This document shows, in pieces, positions 23,913 through 37,102 of a stretch of DNA of 64,000 bases. The notes below the pieces were generated by a model. It did no database searches. It saw only the letters and a list, made by a program, of their open reading frames with translations, and was not told where the DNA came from. This DNA comes from Entonaema liquescens. Lineage: Eukaryota; Ascomycota; Sordariomycetes; Xylariales; Xylariaceae. Positions within the stretch are counted from its first letter, which is position 1. The number at the start of each line of letters is the position of its first letter. Position numbers and translations under genes: made by a program. Location: positions 62,001 to 126,000 of the forward strand of contig CADCSX010000001.1 in the NCBI GenBank assembly GCA_902805475.1. The letters are read 5' to 3'.

Positions 23913-25868
23913 CTATTTAGTCGAAGCTTCCTTTTCATCGCCGTAGAGTTTCATAGCTATGTCATTTCTCGCATAAAAAGTTGACATGCGGTACTTTGTT
24001 TCTCCGCGATACTGTTCAAGCTCTTCAAGCGCCTGTTTGCCCTCGCGCTCTATCGTTTGCCGAATCTCTTCACTACGCGGTACAATGCTACACTCGAACG
24101 GCTGTGGCCGCATGTTGAGTCCGTTCCTATAGGTGATATTTCATTAGTTTCTTATATCAACAAACTCTCTTTGTGCTGCTTCGCCTGCTGCCCTTCGTTG
24201 AATTTAACAGGAGGGGATCTTCCTAAGAATTGCACTTACGTATAATTGAAAATGTCTACGTCAACGGTAGTGCCATCTGAGCGCTTCTTCTTCTGGATAT
24301 TGAAGCCCCATAATATCCTCGCGACGGTAATCCAAGTACCTTGTTCGGCAAGCGCTTGTCCTGAGCAAACCCTGCGACCCCATCCAAAGGTCATATATCC
24401 CCTTTCTCCCGGGAAAGGCCGACTATCCGGGTGCCCAGGGAGAAAGCGATTTGGATTGAAACGGTCCGGCTCAGGGAATTCGCGCTCATTATGGTGAATT
24501 GCCCATACATTGCCCTGAATCCAAGTACCCCTGGGAATCAACCAACCTTTATAGTAATCGTCTTGTGTCGGCGCATGAGGTTGTCCTCCAATAATGGCGA
24601 CCGAGCGCCATCGGAAAACTTCCTTGACAAATGCCTTGATGTAGGGGAGCTTTTCTTCATCTTCCCAGGTCGGGCTCCTGTGAGGACCCACTACACGATC
24701 AAGCTCTTCCCACGCTGGTATCAAGGACTCCGGAAATGCGCAACAAGCGAGAATAAACGTTATTAGAGTACTGCTGCTAGTGTCAGATCCGGCACCAAAT
24801 AGGTTCCCGGTTAGGGAAGAGATTTCAGCCTCTCTAAGATTATACTTCGGGCCTTCGGAGAATAAGTGATGTACAAAAGAGTCCTCGTGTCCCTCCTTTT
24901 TAACTGCTTCGTCCGCTAAAGCGTGAAAGAAGTGAGTTCCACGCCTCTTACCCAACCCATACTTCCAAGGGGCAATCTCGTTAGGGAATTTTGCAAGGAA
25001 AGGGAAGGTCTCCATGAGCATAGGAAATGTCTTTCCGGGGACATTCAAGTCGGCGGCTAGGTGCATAACGGCAATGACTTCGGTAATGATTGGATCATTC
25101 CAGCTTTCAACACGCCTTCCGAAAGCGATGATGGAAACGACACTTGTGGCGTACCGTTCGAAGTGCTTTACATAATCGTTAGGGGCTTTGAGTAAGTCGT
25201 ATGCGACGACACGGCTCTCATTATTCTGGAATTGGCGATACCTGCGAACAGATTGTATACCAACGCCTTGGTGCATGAGCTTACGATGAACGCGCCAACG
25301 GTCACGTTCTTCAGGGCGCGTCGTATACATATTGACTAGATTATCTTGGCCGGCGCCCAACTCCGCAAAGACCAGCATCCGCGGCCGCGATGAGTAGATG
25401 CCTGCACGCTTTTCGAAGAGCTCTGAAGCCGCCCATGCGTCGTTGATCCAGATTGTCGGATTTCTACCTCAAAGGTTAGTCGCATATTTACCTAACACCA
25501 GTACACAGGATTTATTTACCGTCCAATCCATATCGTGACAAGCGGCGCATCATATTTTTTAGATAGTTCTTCGAACCAAATCCAAGGCTTGTTTCCCGGG
25601 AGCATGAAAGTATTGCCCACAACTGGCCAGGGGAAAGGACCAGGTGGCTAAAGTCATTTGCATTAGTTATCACAGAATAAATGATCACTACACGCGTTAG
25701 GTAACTTACTAGTTTTGATCGCATCCATAACATATAACCATAATCAATTATCAAAGTAATGATCCCAATAACCAAAGTTGATATAACTAGATGCCACGCC
25801 GAAATTCGACCGAACAAGTCAGTTCCGTCCCCGGTTCTTAACCCGGCTAGGAAGTGATCGAACAACAT
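23913..25868 (-). CDS. Cytochrome P450, four exons
   Basis: Exons in transcription order: 25868..25710, 25647..25520, 25463..24240 and 24126..23913, 574 residues, all junctions in phase. Exon 1 gives an N-terminal ER anchor (WHLVISTLVIGIITLIIDYG); exon 2 opens with the PPGPFPWPVVGN hinge. Exon 3 contains the I-helix AGSDTSS, the K-helix ExxR in EVFRWR, FNPNRF, and the heme loop FGWGRRVCSG with Cys462 as iron ligand. All catalytic motifs are present. It resembles fungal P450s annotated as O-methylsterigmatocystin oxidoreductase-like, a broad group acting in many pathways, so the substrate is open. The C-terminus runs about 70 residues beyond the last intron. An A/T block begins about 140 bp downstream. 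Confidence 0.9.
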
Positions 25869-27105
25869 CGTAATAAGGGGAAATACACATATACCTCGGA
25901 CAAGGCAAGGTGAGCTGACCAGGGGTTAAGAATGGTCTAAATTAAGACAGTACGTGAGGTGAAGGAGCATAAATAGCCATACCTGCTCAAGGGCTCAAGG
26001 CTCGAGATTCGTCGGGGAGGGCTCGTCTTTATTATGCCAGCAGCTGGAAATTCAATCAAATAGACAGATAGCTATTATACACCTCGGGGACCTGATTCGG
26101 CATTTATCCCTGTGTTGTGTTATTGGTCGATGGTAATCTGCCGAGGAGGAACGTGGAGTAGGCGACTACGATACTCCTCATTCAGCCATTGCTTATACTC
26201 CTTTTGGGTTTTACTTATCCACTCTACTCCACCCCCGGATTTTTGATTGCCAGACTAGTTCAGAGACATTGACACGTGCCGTTGTGACATTAGGAACTGC
26301 ATTTTTGAATGGCCGCTTGTCCAACTCCTACTACTTACGTGATCGAGTATGAACTGGGCTTACGTAACTGGGATTATGGTCGATTTGACAACAACTTGTT
26401 AGCATCGTAAGTTTCTTTTATTTCTTTTTTATTCAGACGTGGAAAGTAATTGATACTTTCATCACAATATCGTTAGAAAAGGAGTTACACCCGGTGGAAG
26501 CTCCGGCTTGTGTAAATATTCAAAACATATCCACTAGCAAATTGACTTGTTAATTCCCAGACCCTTTAAGTATAAAGTAATCCACCACTTTATTATCTTG
26601 TCACGTCGTCGCTGCTATTTTGTGAGGACATTTCAAGACTACATTAGGTTCAACTCGAATAATATTGGATGTTGCACTAAAGTTCGTTAATAATGGTATT
26701 AGATAAGTCGTATGGATTTATTGAAAACAGCCACGTGAATATCGCATTGTGTGAAGTGTTTTTCATACATGTGGCTCTTCAGTGGTCGGAGTGTTGTACA
26801 GTCAGAGAATATACTATCATTAAAAGAATGTGGCGCAACTAGGCAGTTAGCGTTCTGTATACAAGTACCTAAGCTGTATTCTCATTCGGACAAGTGAGAA
26901 GCTCTTCTTTAGTTGCAAGGATTTAATTGTCATCAATTATGGAATAGGTTGCTTGGAAAGTATGTAATTGGTGCAAACAATTTGTCAACAATATAACATG
27001 AACGTCAGTACTAGTTGTGAGAAACACAAGGAAAATCCAAAATTCAATTTTAACATAGCAGCAATATATTATAAAAGGTAAGATAGTTCCCCGTAACGTA
27101 TTTTA
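25869..27105. other. Intergenic spacer before the large A/T block
   Basis: About 1.2 kb of ordinary composition containing the P450 promoter. No conserved frame, RNA gene or transposon ends recognised. Confidence 0.5.
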
Positions 27106-27924
27106 CCATCTTTTCTTGATACTTTTTACCTTATAAATAATAAATATTTTATTATTATAAAAAATATTTTATTTATTTATTTATTTATTTTTATTTTATT
27201 ACACTTATATAATTATATTATTTCGTAATAAAGTATTATTAATATTTTTATTAAATAATTATATTTAGTTAAAAACTATATTTATATCGAAAAAAACTTA
27301 TTTATTTCTTTTATTTTTACGTTACGTTTATAATTTATGGTTTTATATTTATTTTTATTTATATATAAAATTAATATTATTAATTAATTTTATAATTTTT
27401 TTTAATTATAAATTACTTTTTTTTAATTAAATTATAGGGTTTAAGTATTATATTATAGGTTTTTAATTAAATTATTATTAATTAAAAATTTTTTAAAATA
27501 ATATTTTTGTTAATAACGTTATATATTTTATTAAATATATTTTTATATATGTTTTTTCGAATCGTTAATTTTTTTCGATTCGGTAATATTTAAAGCGGTA
27601 ATATTTCGGGATACGTTTTTAATTTTTTTCGGAATAAGATTTTTTAACGTTCGTATAAAAAAAAAACTTTTTGGTTTTTTATATAATAAATAAAATTATA
27701 ATTTAAAATACGGATTATAATTAAAATAATAACATTTTATTTAATAATTTAAAAGTTTATTATTTTTTTAAATATTTAAGTTTTAATATAATTTATTATT
27801 TAAATAATTTTGTAACGTTACGTTTAGATTTTTGCAAGGGGGAAGAACTTATTTATTAATGCGTCGGTTTTTACGTAACCGTTTTAATGGTGGTTTAGCT
27901 TTTTACTAGGAAATTGAAAAGCTT

Positions 27925-27998
27925 GTGGTAGTTGCGGGATTCGAACTTACCCCTTTTCGAGAAAAAGTGCTAAGCGTTAAACTATTACGTCAAACCAC
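27925..27998 (-). pseudogene. RIP-degraded tRNA-like relic (possible Ser-CGA)
   Basis: On the minus strand a 74 nt segment has 5-bp pairing of its ends (GTGGT with ACCAC), an A-box-like word TAGTTTAACGC, a CTCGAAA anticodon-loop-like heptamer (CGA, Ser) and an intact B-box-like GTTCGAATCCC. Mismatches in the anticodon and T stems are mostly explained by C-to-T and G-to-A changes, as RIP would cause. The variable region is too short and the acceptor stem has a deletion, so it is not a working tRNA. Confidence 0.35.
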
Positions 27999-28048
27999 TT
28001 ATTATAAAAAATAATTTATTTAAACCATTTAAATAATTATTTTTAAAA

Positions 28049-28203
28049 AATATTAAAAATAAATGTAAATTATAAAATATAAATTAATTATATTAATTAA
28101 TTATTTAATTAAATATATAAATAAAATATATATAATATATAAAAATTATAAATATAAAATGTATAATTAGTTTTTTAATTTATTAATTATATATATTTTA
28201 ATA
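28049..28203 (-). repeat. Left copy of an LTR-like direct repeat
   Basis: Shares about 130 bp with 35611-35741. On the minus strand the far end reads TATTAAAATATATATAATT where the right copy reads TGTTAGAATATATATGGTT; the differences are transitions typical of RIP. Confidence 0.55.
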
Positions 28204-31200
28204 TTTTTATTTAAATTAAATTTGTAATTTGTTTTAAAATATTTTATAAATATTTTATAATAATTATATTTATATATAATTTTATATTTAAAATTTAAAT
28301 CGTACGTATTATTTAAAACGAAAATTATTAAAGATTTTATAAAATAAATTTTTAAACGTAATTTATTTTTTAATTTTATTTAATGATAAATTAAAATAAA
28401 AGTTTTTTTTTATTATTTAATATATTAATATTATATTATATTTTAATTTTATTTATTTATTTTTTATTTTATAAATATTTTATAAATGATTATTATTTAT
28501 TTTATAATATATTTTTTTAACGAATTTTATTAAATGTTTTTTTTATAAAATTATAATTTTATATAAATATTTATTTTTTTTATTTTATAAATGCGTTAAT
28601 AATAATTATTACGAAAATATGTTAATATTTATTTTTCCATTTGTTATTTATTAATTAATTGTTAAATATATTAAATAATTTTATTTACGTTTTTTTTTTA
28701 TTTTTAAATGTTAATTTTGTAAAATTACCGAATAAATTTTAAAATAATAAATTAAACATGTATTTTATTTAATTTATTTAATTTAAATTATCATAAAAAA
28801 ATATAATTCGTTAATAAATATATAATTAATTATTTTATAAAGTTAATATATATTATAAATGTTTAAATATTTTATTATTTAAGTTTTAATTATATGTATA
28901 ATAATTAAAAAGTTTAAAATAAATTAAAAAACGAAATAATATGTTTTTAAAATTTTTTAAATAATTTATTAAATTAAATTTTAATTTTAAAAAAATTATA
29001 ACGTTTAATTTTTATTTTATAAAAAAGTTTTAAAATATATTAACTTTTATTATTATTTTATTAAATTATTTTAAATATTAAAAGTTATTTTTATAAAATA
29101 TTTATAAATAATTATATTTTATATTAATTATTTTATAATATATTATTTAAATATATTTAATATAATTATTTAATAATTTTTAAAGTATATTTAATTATGT
29201 ATTTTTTAAATATTAAAGTTTTTAATAATGTGTATAAAATATTTTTTAATTATTTTAAAAATAAATTTTAATTTAAATTCATTATTTATAATTAATATTT
29301 CGTGATCACATTTTATAATTATTATAATTTAATTTTTATAAATTATAAAACATTTATTATATTTGTAATTTTTTATTTATTTTATAATTGGAATTTTATT
29401 ATTTTTTTAAATTTAATAAATATATTTTTAAATAAAAATTTAATAAATTTATCCGTTATTTATTACGTTATAAAAATGTATATAAAATTAATTTTATTAA
29501 TTTATTATTTTTTACGGGTAAAATAAACGTTAGTTTTTATATGTTTCGTACGAACGTAAAATTAAAAATTTTTAATAAATATTAAAACTTTTTTAATTAT
29601 TTTTATAAATTATTATAATGTTAACGTTATTTTTTATAATTATTAATTTTTTTAATAAACGGCGTAATTAAATTATTTTTTTTATAACGTTTATTATATT
29701 TTTAAATTTAAATTTATAAATAAATGTAATTATTACGAGTTATTTTTTTAATAATTAATTATTAATATTATTTTTAATATTAAAAATATACTTTGAAATT
29801 AATTTTTTTAATTACGTGCACCTCGTATAATTAACATTTATCCATTTTATAAAGTTTTTTAAATTATTTTAAAAAGTGAATTTATAATTTAAAATATTTT
29901 TTAAATATTTTAAAACTTTTTTAACCGTTATAATATATGTTATAATAAAGTTTTTTATATATTAATTTAAATATAATATTATATATATTATATTAAAATA
30001 TATGTTTATTATAATATATATTAAATATTTTATAATTTATACGTATTATTTTAAATTAATAACGGTTATTATGTAATTATTTAAAAATTTAAAAATTTTT
30101 AAAATATTTATAAATATATTAATAAAATTAAACTCCCATTATTTTAAATTTTTAATAATTTTTTTTAAATATATTTTTTAATTAAATTTAATGGTTTTAT
30201 TAAAGTAGTTTTTTTAATGGTTATTTTTAAATAATATAAATATAATTTTAAATTTATTATTTTAAACTTTTTAACGAGTTTTATTTTAATTTTATTAATT
30301 TTAATTTTAGAAAAACTTATAATAAATAAGTTATTTATGTAAATTACAATATAAATATAATTTTTAATAAATATTTTTATATTGAAATTTAATGTTTTAA
30401 ATTTTAATATTTTTAAATATGTTATTAAAGTTTAGTATTATATTTTAAAAATTTATTTCAAATTATATAAAATTTTATTAAATTTATAATATTTATTAAT
30501 TTTATTATTAAATTTAAAAATTTGTTTAATATAAATATTTTTTTTAATATTTTTATATAAAGAAACAATAATAATGTTTATTTATTTTATTTTTAAATTT
30601 AAAATTACAATTATTACGAATAAAATTTTATAATTTATAAATTTAATTATTAATATGAAAATGTTAATGTAATTAAGGTTTTTTATTTATTTAAATTTTT
30701 TTATTATTTATTTAATTTTATTATTAAAATTTTATTTTATTTTATAAAATTATTTTTTAAATAACAATTTACGTTTTATAAAAAATTTATATAACGTTTA
30801 TATTTAATTATTTATTAATAATTAATATTTAATATTTATAATTTTACGTTATTCGTATTATTTAAAATTATATTTAATGTTTTTATAAAATTTAAATTTA
30901 AATTTAAACGTTATTATTATAACGTTAATTAAATAAATAATATATTTAAAATTTATATTAAATTTAAATTAATATTTATATAATAATGTTATATTTATTT
31001 ATTATTTAAAATTATATTTAAACGTTTTACGAAACGGGTTATTAACGTATAATTTAAATTTCGGATTTTATATTAATATTTTTAATTTTATTTAAAATAA
31101 TTTATTATTATTTAATTCGTTTTAAAGTTTAATATTATATTAATTTTTTATAATAAGTTAAATATTAAATTTTAAACGTTGTAAGTTTTTACAATTCGGT

Positions 31201-34200
31201 GTTCGAATAAAATTACCATTTATAAAATAAATTTTAAGTAAATTCCGGGTAAATTTTATTAATTTTAAACGGTTTTATAATAAAAATAATAATAAACATT
31301 TAAATTTTACGCGTTTATTTAATGTTAAAAATTCTTTAATAAATATACAAAAGTAATTTTTTTTTAAATATAATATTATTTATAATAATTATTTTATTTT
31401 TATTTATTAATAATATTTTGTAAATTTGTAAATTATCGCTTTTGTATTTTAATATTTTATAATTAATAATTTTAATATAAAATATATTAATTTTTTAATT
31501 TTTTAAATAATAATTATTAACGTTTATAATAATTAAATGTGTTAAATTTAATGTATTATTATATTAAACTTTATAAGGAATTTTATTTAATACGTTATAA
31601 AAAAATTTATTTATTAAATATGTTATTATTTAAATTATTATAAATTAATATTTATTTAATATTTTATTGTTTTTAATTTATATTAATATTGTTTAAATTT
31701 TATTTTTTAATTTTTTAATAATATTTTCGATAATGTTTTTTAATTAATATTATCCGGTAATCGTATAACGGATTATAATGTTTTTTTAACGGTAATATTA
31801 TTTAAATTTATAATTAATATATAAATTTAAAATATTTAAAATAATGATGTAATAATGTTGTTTAAGTTTTTTTTATTATTTTAAAAAAATTTTAAACGTT
31901 AATAATTAATTTTTAAAGTTTTTAATTAATATAATTTAATTTATATATAAATAATTATATATTATTATTAATTATTTTTTATAATTGTTAATGTTTTATA
32001 TATTTAATAATATATTTGTTTTATTAATATATAATAATTTTAAATTATAAATGTTTTTTTTTAATATTTTTATATAAAACTTTTTAATTATTTTACTTTT
32101 TATATATATTTTATAAAAATAATATTTTTTTAAAAAGTTAATATTTGTAAATATATTTATAAATTTTTTTAAATTTTAATTATTTAAATAATTTAATTAT
32201 TCGTGTTATATTTTTAATAATAAATTTAATATAAAGTAAAAATAAAATATTATATTAAAATTTATTATATTAAAATAGTTATTTTTTTAATTAATTATAT
32301 ATAAGTTATTTATTTTAATTATAATTAAAAATATTTTTTTATTTTTAATATTATAAATTAAATTTTATCGAAATAAAAATTTTATTTTTTTACGAGTAAA
32401 TTAAAATATTAAAATAAAATTATAAATTAAATTAAAATAATAAATAATATTTATAATTTTAATTTTTTTAAATTATCTTTTTATAATAATTTAAAACGTA
32501 ATAATATTTTATAATTCCGGTATAATAATTTTATTATTAATATTATATATATAAAACTTTTTATATAAATATAAATTAATAAATAATATTTTATTATAAT
32601 AATTAATTTAATTACAACCGTTATTAATTATTATTATTTTTCGTAATTTAACAATTAATTTTTTAATTTTTAATTTTATTATAATTATAAATTTTAATAT
32701 TATTAATATTTTTTTTATAAATAAATTTATTAATACGTAATTAAATATAAAATTAATTATAAAAATTATTAATTTTAATAATTTATTTTATAATTAATTA
32801 CTTTATATTTAATTATTTTATACCCCGTTATTTAATATATTAAATTATAATTTACCGGGTAAACATTTTTAAAATATTTTTAATAAAATATTAAATTTCG
32901 GGGGGTTAATTATTAAAGTATTAAGTGATTTTTTAAACGTTATAAATATTATTATAATAATAAATGTTAACGATTTAACTCGACTTTTATAAATTAATGT
33001 AATAATTATAACGTTATTTTTATTATATTTAAATTTTTTACTTTTATTTTTAAACCCGTTTCGTTAATTTTTAAAATGTTTTTAAAAATAATTAATTATT
33101 TTATAATTAATTAATCATTGTTTAATCGTTACGTAATGAATACATGTAAAACTTTTTTTACATTTAATATTTAATTTGTTAAAATGATTAATTAAAATAT
33201 ATTTATTATTTTTATTTTTAATTTTTTAAATTTATTTTTTTTATTAAATTAATTTAATAATGTTATTTATAATAATTATAATTTTAATAATTAAATTATT
33301 ATTATTTTATATAAATATAATATTATAATTTTAAAAAAATGTTATAAAAAAATATTATAATTAAAATTTAAATTTTTAAAAAATTTATTAATTAAATATA
33401 ATTTGTTAATTATATAAATTTTATTTAATTTTTTAAAATTTAATTATAATTATTTTAATTTTAATAATAATAATATAATAATTTTTTTAATAATTAATAA
33501 AATAATATTTTATTTAAATGTTAAATTTTAAAATATAATATTATTTTATAATTTATATTTTTTTTCGAAAGTTTTTTAAAAATTAATTATTATAGTTTTT
33601 TTTATTGTTATATTTTTAAAGTTTTTTTTTTAAACGATAATAAATATATTTATAAATTTTATTTTATTTATTTTATTAAATTTTAATTTTTTTATAAAAT
33701 TTAACCACTGTAATATTTTTATTATTTTTTATGTTTATAAAAACTATTTTATTAATTTAATTTAAAAATATTTTTTTATATTTTTATATTATTAAATAAT
33801 TAAATATTTTTTTAAACATTAATTATTTATTTGTTAAATTTAAATAAATAATATTATTTAAAATTATATTATTTTTTTTATTTTTATAATTATTAAGAAA
33901 ATATTAAAAAAAATTATTAAATAATATAAAAAATTTTATAAATTTTAATTAGTAAAATTATTTAATTATAAAATAGTTTTTTAAAATATAATTAATTAAT
34001 TTTATAATTAAAATTAATATTATTTTAAAGTATTTATTTAAATTTTAATTAAAAAATTTTAAATTTTAAATTAATATTTTTTTAAAATAAATAAAATATT
34101 TTTTTTAAAAAATTTTAAAATAAATATTTTAAAAAATATAATAAATTTTTATAATAAATTATATAAAATAATTATTTTAAAATTAAAATAATCAATATTT

Positions 34201-35160
34201 AAATTAATTAAAAAAAATATAAAAAATATATTATTTATATTTAATAAATATAATTTTAATAATATTATTATATATAAAATTAAAATTTTTAAAATAAAAT
34301 TCTTTTAAAAAGTCTTTAATTAATAATTATTTAAATTTTTATATTAAATATAAAAAATTTTATTTATTTAAATATTTAAAATATAATATTTTTTATAATA
34401 ATTTTTTTTTAAAATTATATTTAATTATTATTTATTAGTTTTTTATTTATTATAATATTTAATTAAAATTTATTATTTAAATAATATTAATATTTTATAT
34501 AAAAAAAGTATACGATTTTAAAACGTAATAAATTTATTATTAAATTCGTTATTATTATTATAATAAAAAAGTTAATAACGAAATATAATAATAAATAAAA
34601 AATCAAAAATATAAAACTTAAATAAAAATAAATTTAAATAAGAAAAACGATAAAATTAAAAGGAAAATATTAAAAAAAAAAAAGAAAAAAAATAATAATT
34701 TTATAACATGCGTTAAACGAAATTATATTTATCGAAAACGTTATCATTACATATTATTAATAAAACAATTATCGTATTTCGCGTAAAAAATAAAATAAAA
34801 ACGAAATTATTTATAATTTAATAAAAAATAATATATTAAATAATAATAAAAAAAACTATTTAATAAAAATAATAAAATAATTATTAAATAAAATACGAAA
34901 ATATAATAAAAATAAACTATATAAAAATAATAAAAATAACTTTATATAATTAAATATATTATTTAATTTATTAAAGTAATAAAATTTTAATAAAATATAA
35001 TAACGTATAATATAAACGTATAATAAAAATTAAAAATAAATAAAAAATAAATTAAATTTTTTTTAATAAAAACACGATTTTTATTTAAAAATTTATTAAA
35101 AAATAACATTAATAATATTTTAACCGTAATAAGTTAAATATATAAACGTAATGGAATAAA

Positions 35161-35196
<36 letters not shown>
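35161..35196. repeat. AAT trinucleotide repeat
   Basis: About twelve consecutive AAT units inside the A/T block. Confidence 0.9.
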
Positions 35197-35197
<1 letters not shown>

Positions 35198-35610
35198 TTT
35201 TATATAATAATTTTTTATATTATTAAAATTATTATTTTAATTTAAAAAATTTTAATATATTTAAAATTTATATTTATTAAAATAAAATAAATTTTAACAT
35301 TATTATTAATTAATATATATTTTAATATAATAATAATTTTATAAAAATTAAATTAATATTTAATATTAAAAATTTTTATAAAAAAAAATAATAAATCTTT
35401 TATTATTATAATTTTAATTTTAACATTTTTTTTTAATACGTTATTTTTATAAATTTTTTTTTTAATTTTTAAAAATTTTTTTGTTTTTTATTTAATGCGT
35501 AATAAAAATTATAATAATTTAAATTAATTATATTTTTAATAAATAATATATTAAATAATAAAATTAAATTTAATTATATTTATAATTATAAATTTTTAAA
35601 TTTATAATTT

Positions 35611-35741
35611 ATTAAAAATAAATATAAATTATAAAATATAAATTAATTAAATATATAAATAAAATATATATAATATATAAAAACCATAAATATAAAATAT
35701 ATAACTAGCTTTTTAATTTACCAACCATATATATTCTAACA
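35611..35741 (-). repeat. Right copy of an LTR-like direct repeat
   Basis: Less mutated partner of 28049-28203 and the boundary of the A/T block. On the minus strand it begins TGTTAGAATATATATGG, a TG start as expected for an LTR retrotransposon end. If the pair are LTRs, the element spans about 7.7 kb on the minus strand. Confidence 0.55.
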
Positions 35742-35921
35742 AAAGGTATAAAATAAGAAGATCTCATATAACACCCACTTAAGAATTGTATTAAGTTTAA
35801 TTCTTATGAATAATACTATCAAGGGCTTCTACGTTTAAGTCGAACCGGGGATACGCAAACTTGAGCGACCGAGTATTACGAACACAATTGAGGAGAGCAC
35901 GGACTGGCTCAATCTGCCTGA

Positions 35922-36983
35922 ATGCCTGGCCAGTCTCAACTCCCCGCAGTTCCTGGAGAGGTCACGGCCTCGTGGCTTACAGAAGTGCTGAGGGTTAAGG
36001 TCAAATCGATAGAGCTCAAGAAGGTCTTACCCGGTACAGCCACGAAGCTGTATATCAGTGTTGAGTACGAAGATGATAGAGACACGGACAAGGCGGTAGT
36101 GAGATCAGCCGACCTCTGTATCAAGGGTGGGTTCAGCCCAGCCTTTATTGAGCAGTTGCCTTGGGTCATCATGATATATCAACGGGAGGTTGAGTTTTTC
36201 AATCGTGTCGCCCCATCCCTCAGCCATCTTGCAATTCCCAAGGTTTGGTGGGCCGGATATAATTCCAAGCAAGGAATTGTGATAATGGACGACCTTTCCA
36301 AAAGCTGCGAATTTGGGGAGCCGACAGAAGCGTGGCCTATCGCACGGGTGCTTGCTGGTGTTGAACAGCTCGCGGCATTGCACGCGTCGACGTGGGGTGT
36401 GAAGCCAATTGACTACCCCTGGCTCACGTCAGATTACGATCAGGCCATTCTCACTTTGATGCAAACATTCGATGACGTCGTAAAGGGTCCTGACAGGCCA
36501 TTAGTACCTGAGTACCTCAAAAATCAAAAGCGCATCACTGAGGCTCTGAAGAAGCATTACGCTTCGAGAAATTCCAAGTTCCGATGCTTGTTACATGGGG
36601 ACCCCCATACTGGCAACACGTATCTCGAGAATGACACACCTAGGTTCCTCGATTGGCAGATAATCCATATCGGGTCGGCTTTTCATGACGTAGCCTACTT
36701 TATCGGTGGCGCTTTAAGTATTGAGGATAGGAGAGTTCACGAGTACGAGATCTTGGATCACTATCTGACCACGCTGGAGAAGTTGGGCGGTCCGGCATTG
36801 TCAATGAAGGATGAGGACGTGTTGCAAGAATATCGTAAGTCATTCTTAGCTGGAATCGGTTGGATCATGTGTCCTTATGAGATGCAACCTAAAGAGTGTG
36901 TCGACGCCATGGCCAAGAGGTACTCAGCAGCATTGGATGATCACAAGACCCTAGAAATCGTGGAGTCTCTGTCTGATGCTTAA
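35922..36983 (+). CDS. Aminoglycoside phosphotransferase/choline-kinase-like protein
   Basis: Single exon, 353 residues from ATG 35922. The C-terminal lobe has the APH catalytic loop LLHGDPHTGN (Asp as base, Asn for Mg) near residues 224-233 and the metal-binding RFLDWQ that replaces DFG, followed by FHDVAYFIGGAL, as in the CHK-like/EcKinase branch. The N-terminal lobe has KLYISVEY and a VIMDDL hinge. These proteins phosphorylate small hydroxylated molecules; the substrate here is unknown. The start lies only 180 bp from a RIP block, so its promoter region is short; the gene itself shows no RIP bias. Confidence 0.85.
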   Translation: MPGQSQLPAVPGEVTASWLTEVLRVKVKSIELKKVLPGTATKLYISVEYEDDRDTDKAVVRSADLCIKGGFSPAFIEQLPWVIMIYQREVEFFNRVAPSLSHLAIPKVWWAGYNSKQGIVIMDDLSKSCEFGEPTEAWPIARVLAGVEQLAALHASTWGVKPIDYPWLTSDYDQAILTLMQTFDDVVKGPDRPLVPEYLKNQKRITEALKKHYASRNSKFRCLLHGDPHTGNTYLENDTPRFLDWQIIHIGSAFHDVAYFIGGALSIEDRRVHEYEILDHYLTTLEKLGGPALSMKDEDVLQEYRKSFLAGIGWIMCPYEMQPKECVDAMAKRYSAALDDHKTLEIVESLSDA

Positions 36984-37102
36984 TGAGATGTTGAAAATAG
37001 GTAGGATGTGTCGGATTTTGTAGTAGTTGCTTAAATATACTTGTAGTAACTAGAAATTGTTACCTAATCGAATAGAAGCTCCATACGCGCACCTGAACCG
37101 GA

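Larger units (their letters stand above)
27106..35741. repeat. 8.6 kb A/T block: RIP-mutated transposon remains
   Basis: Almost entirely A and T with no supportable coding frame; short frames such as 29302-29526 encode only Ile/Tyr/Phe/Asn/Leu-rich strings. Remaining C and G occur mainly as CG inside ACGT-like words, as expected when CpA, CpT and CpC have been converted to T. Edges are abrupt. Direct repeats near 28.1 and 35.7 kb suggest at least one LTR element inside. The block separates the P450 from the kinase-like gene. Confidence 0.85.

Noticed and set aside
29302..29526. 74-codon frame inside the A/T block
   Set aside because: Only Ile, Tyr, Phe, Leu, Asn and Lys codons; expected by chance in near-pure A/T DNA. 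I also considered mitochondrial DNA, but the block lacks any rRNA, tRNA set or conserved respiratory gene.
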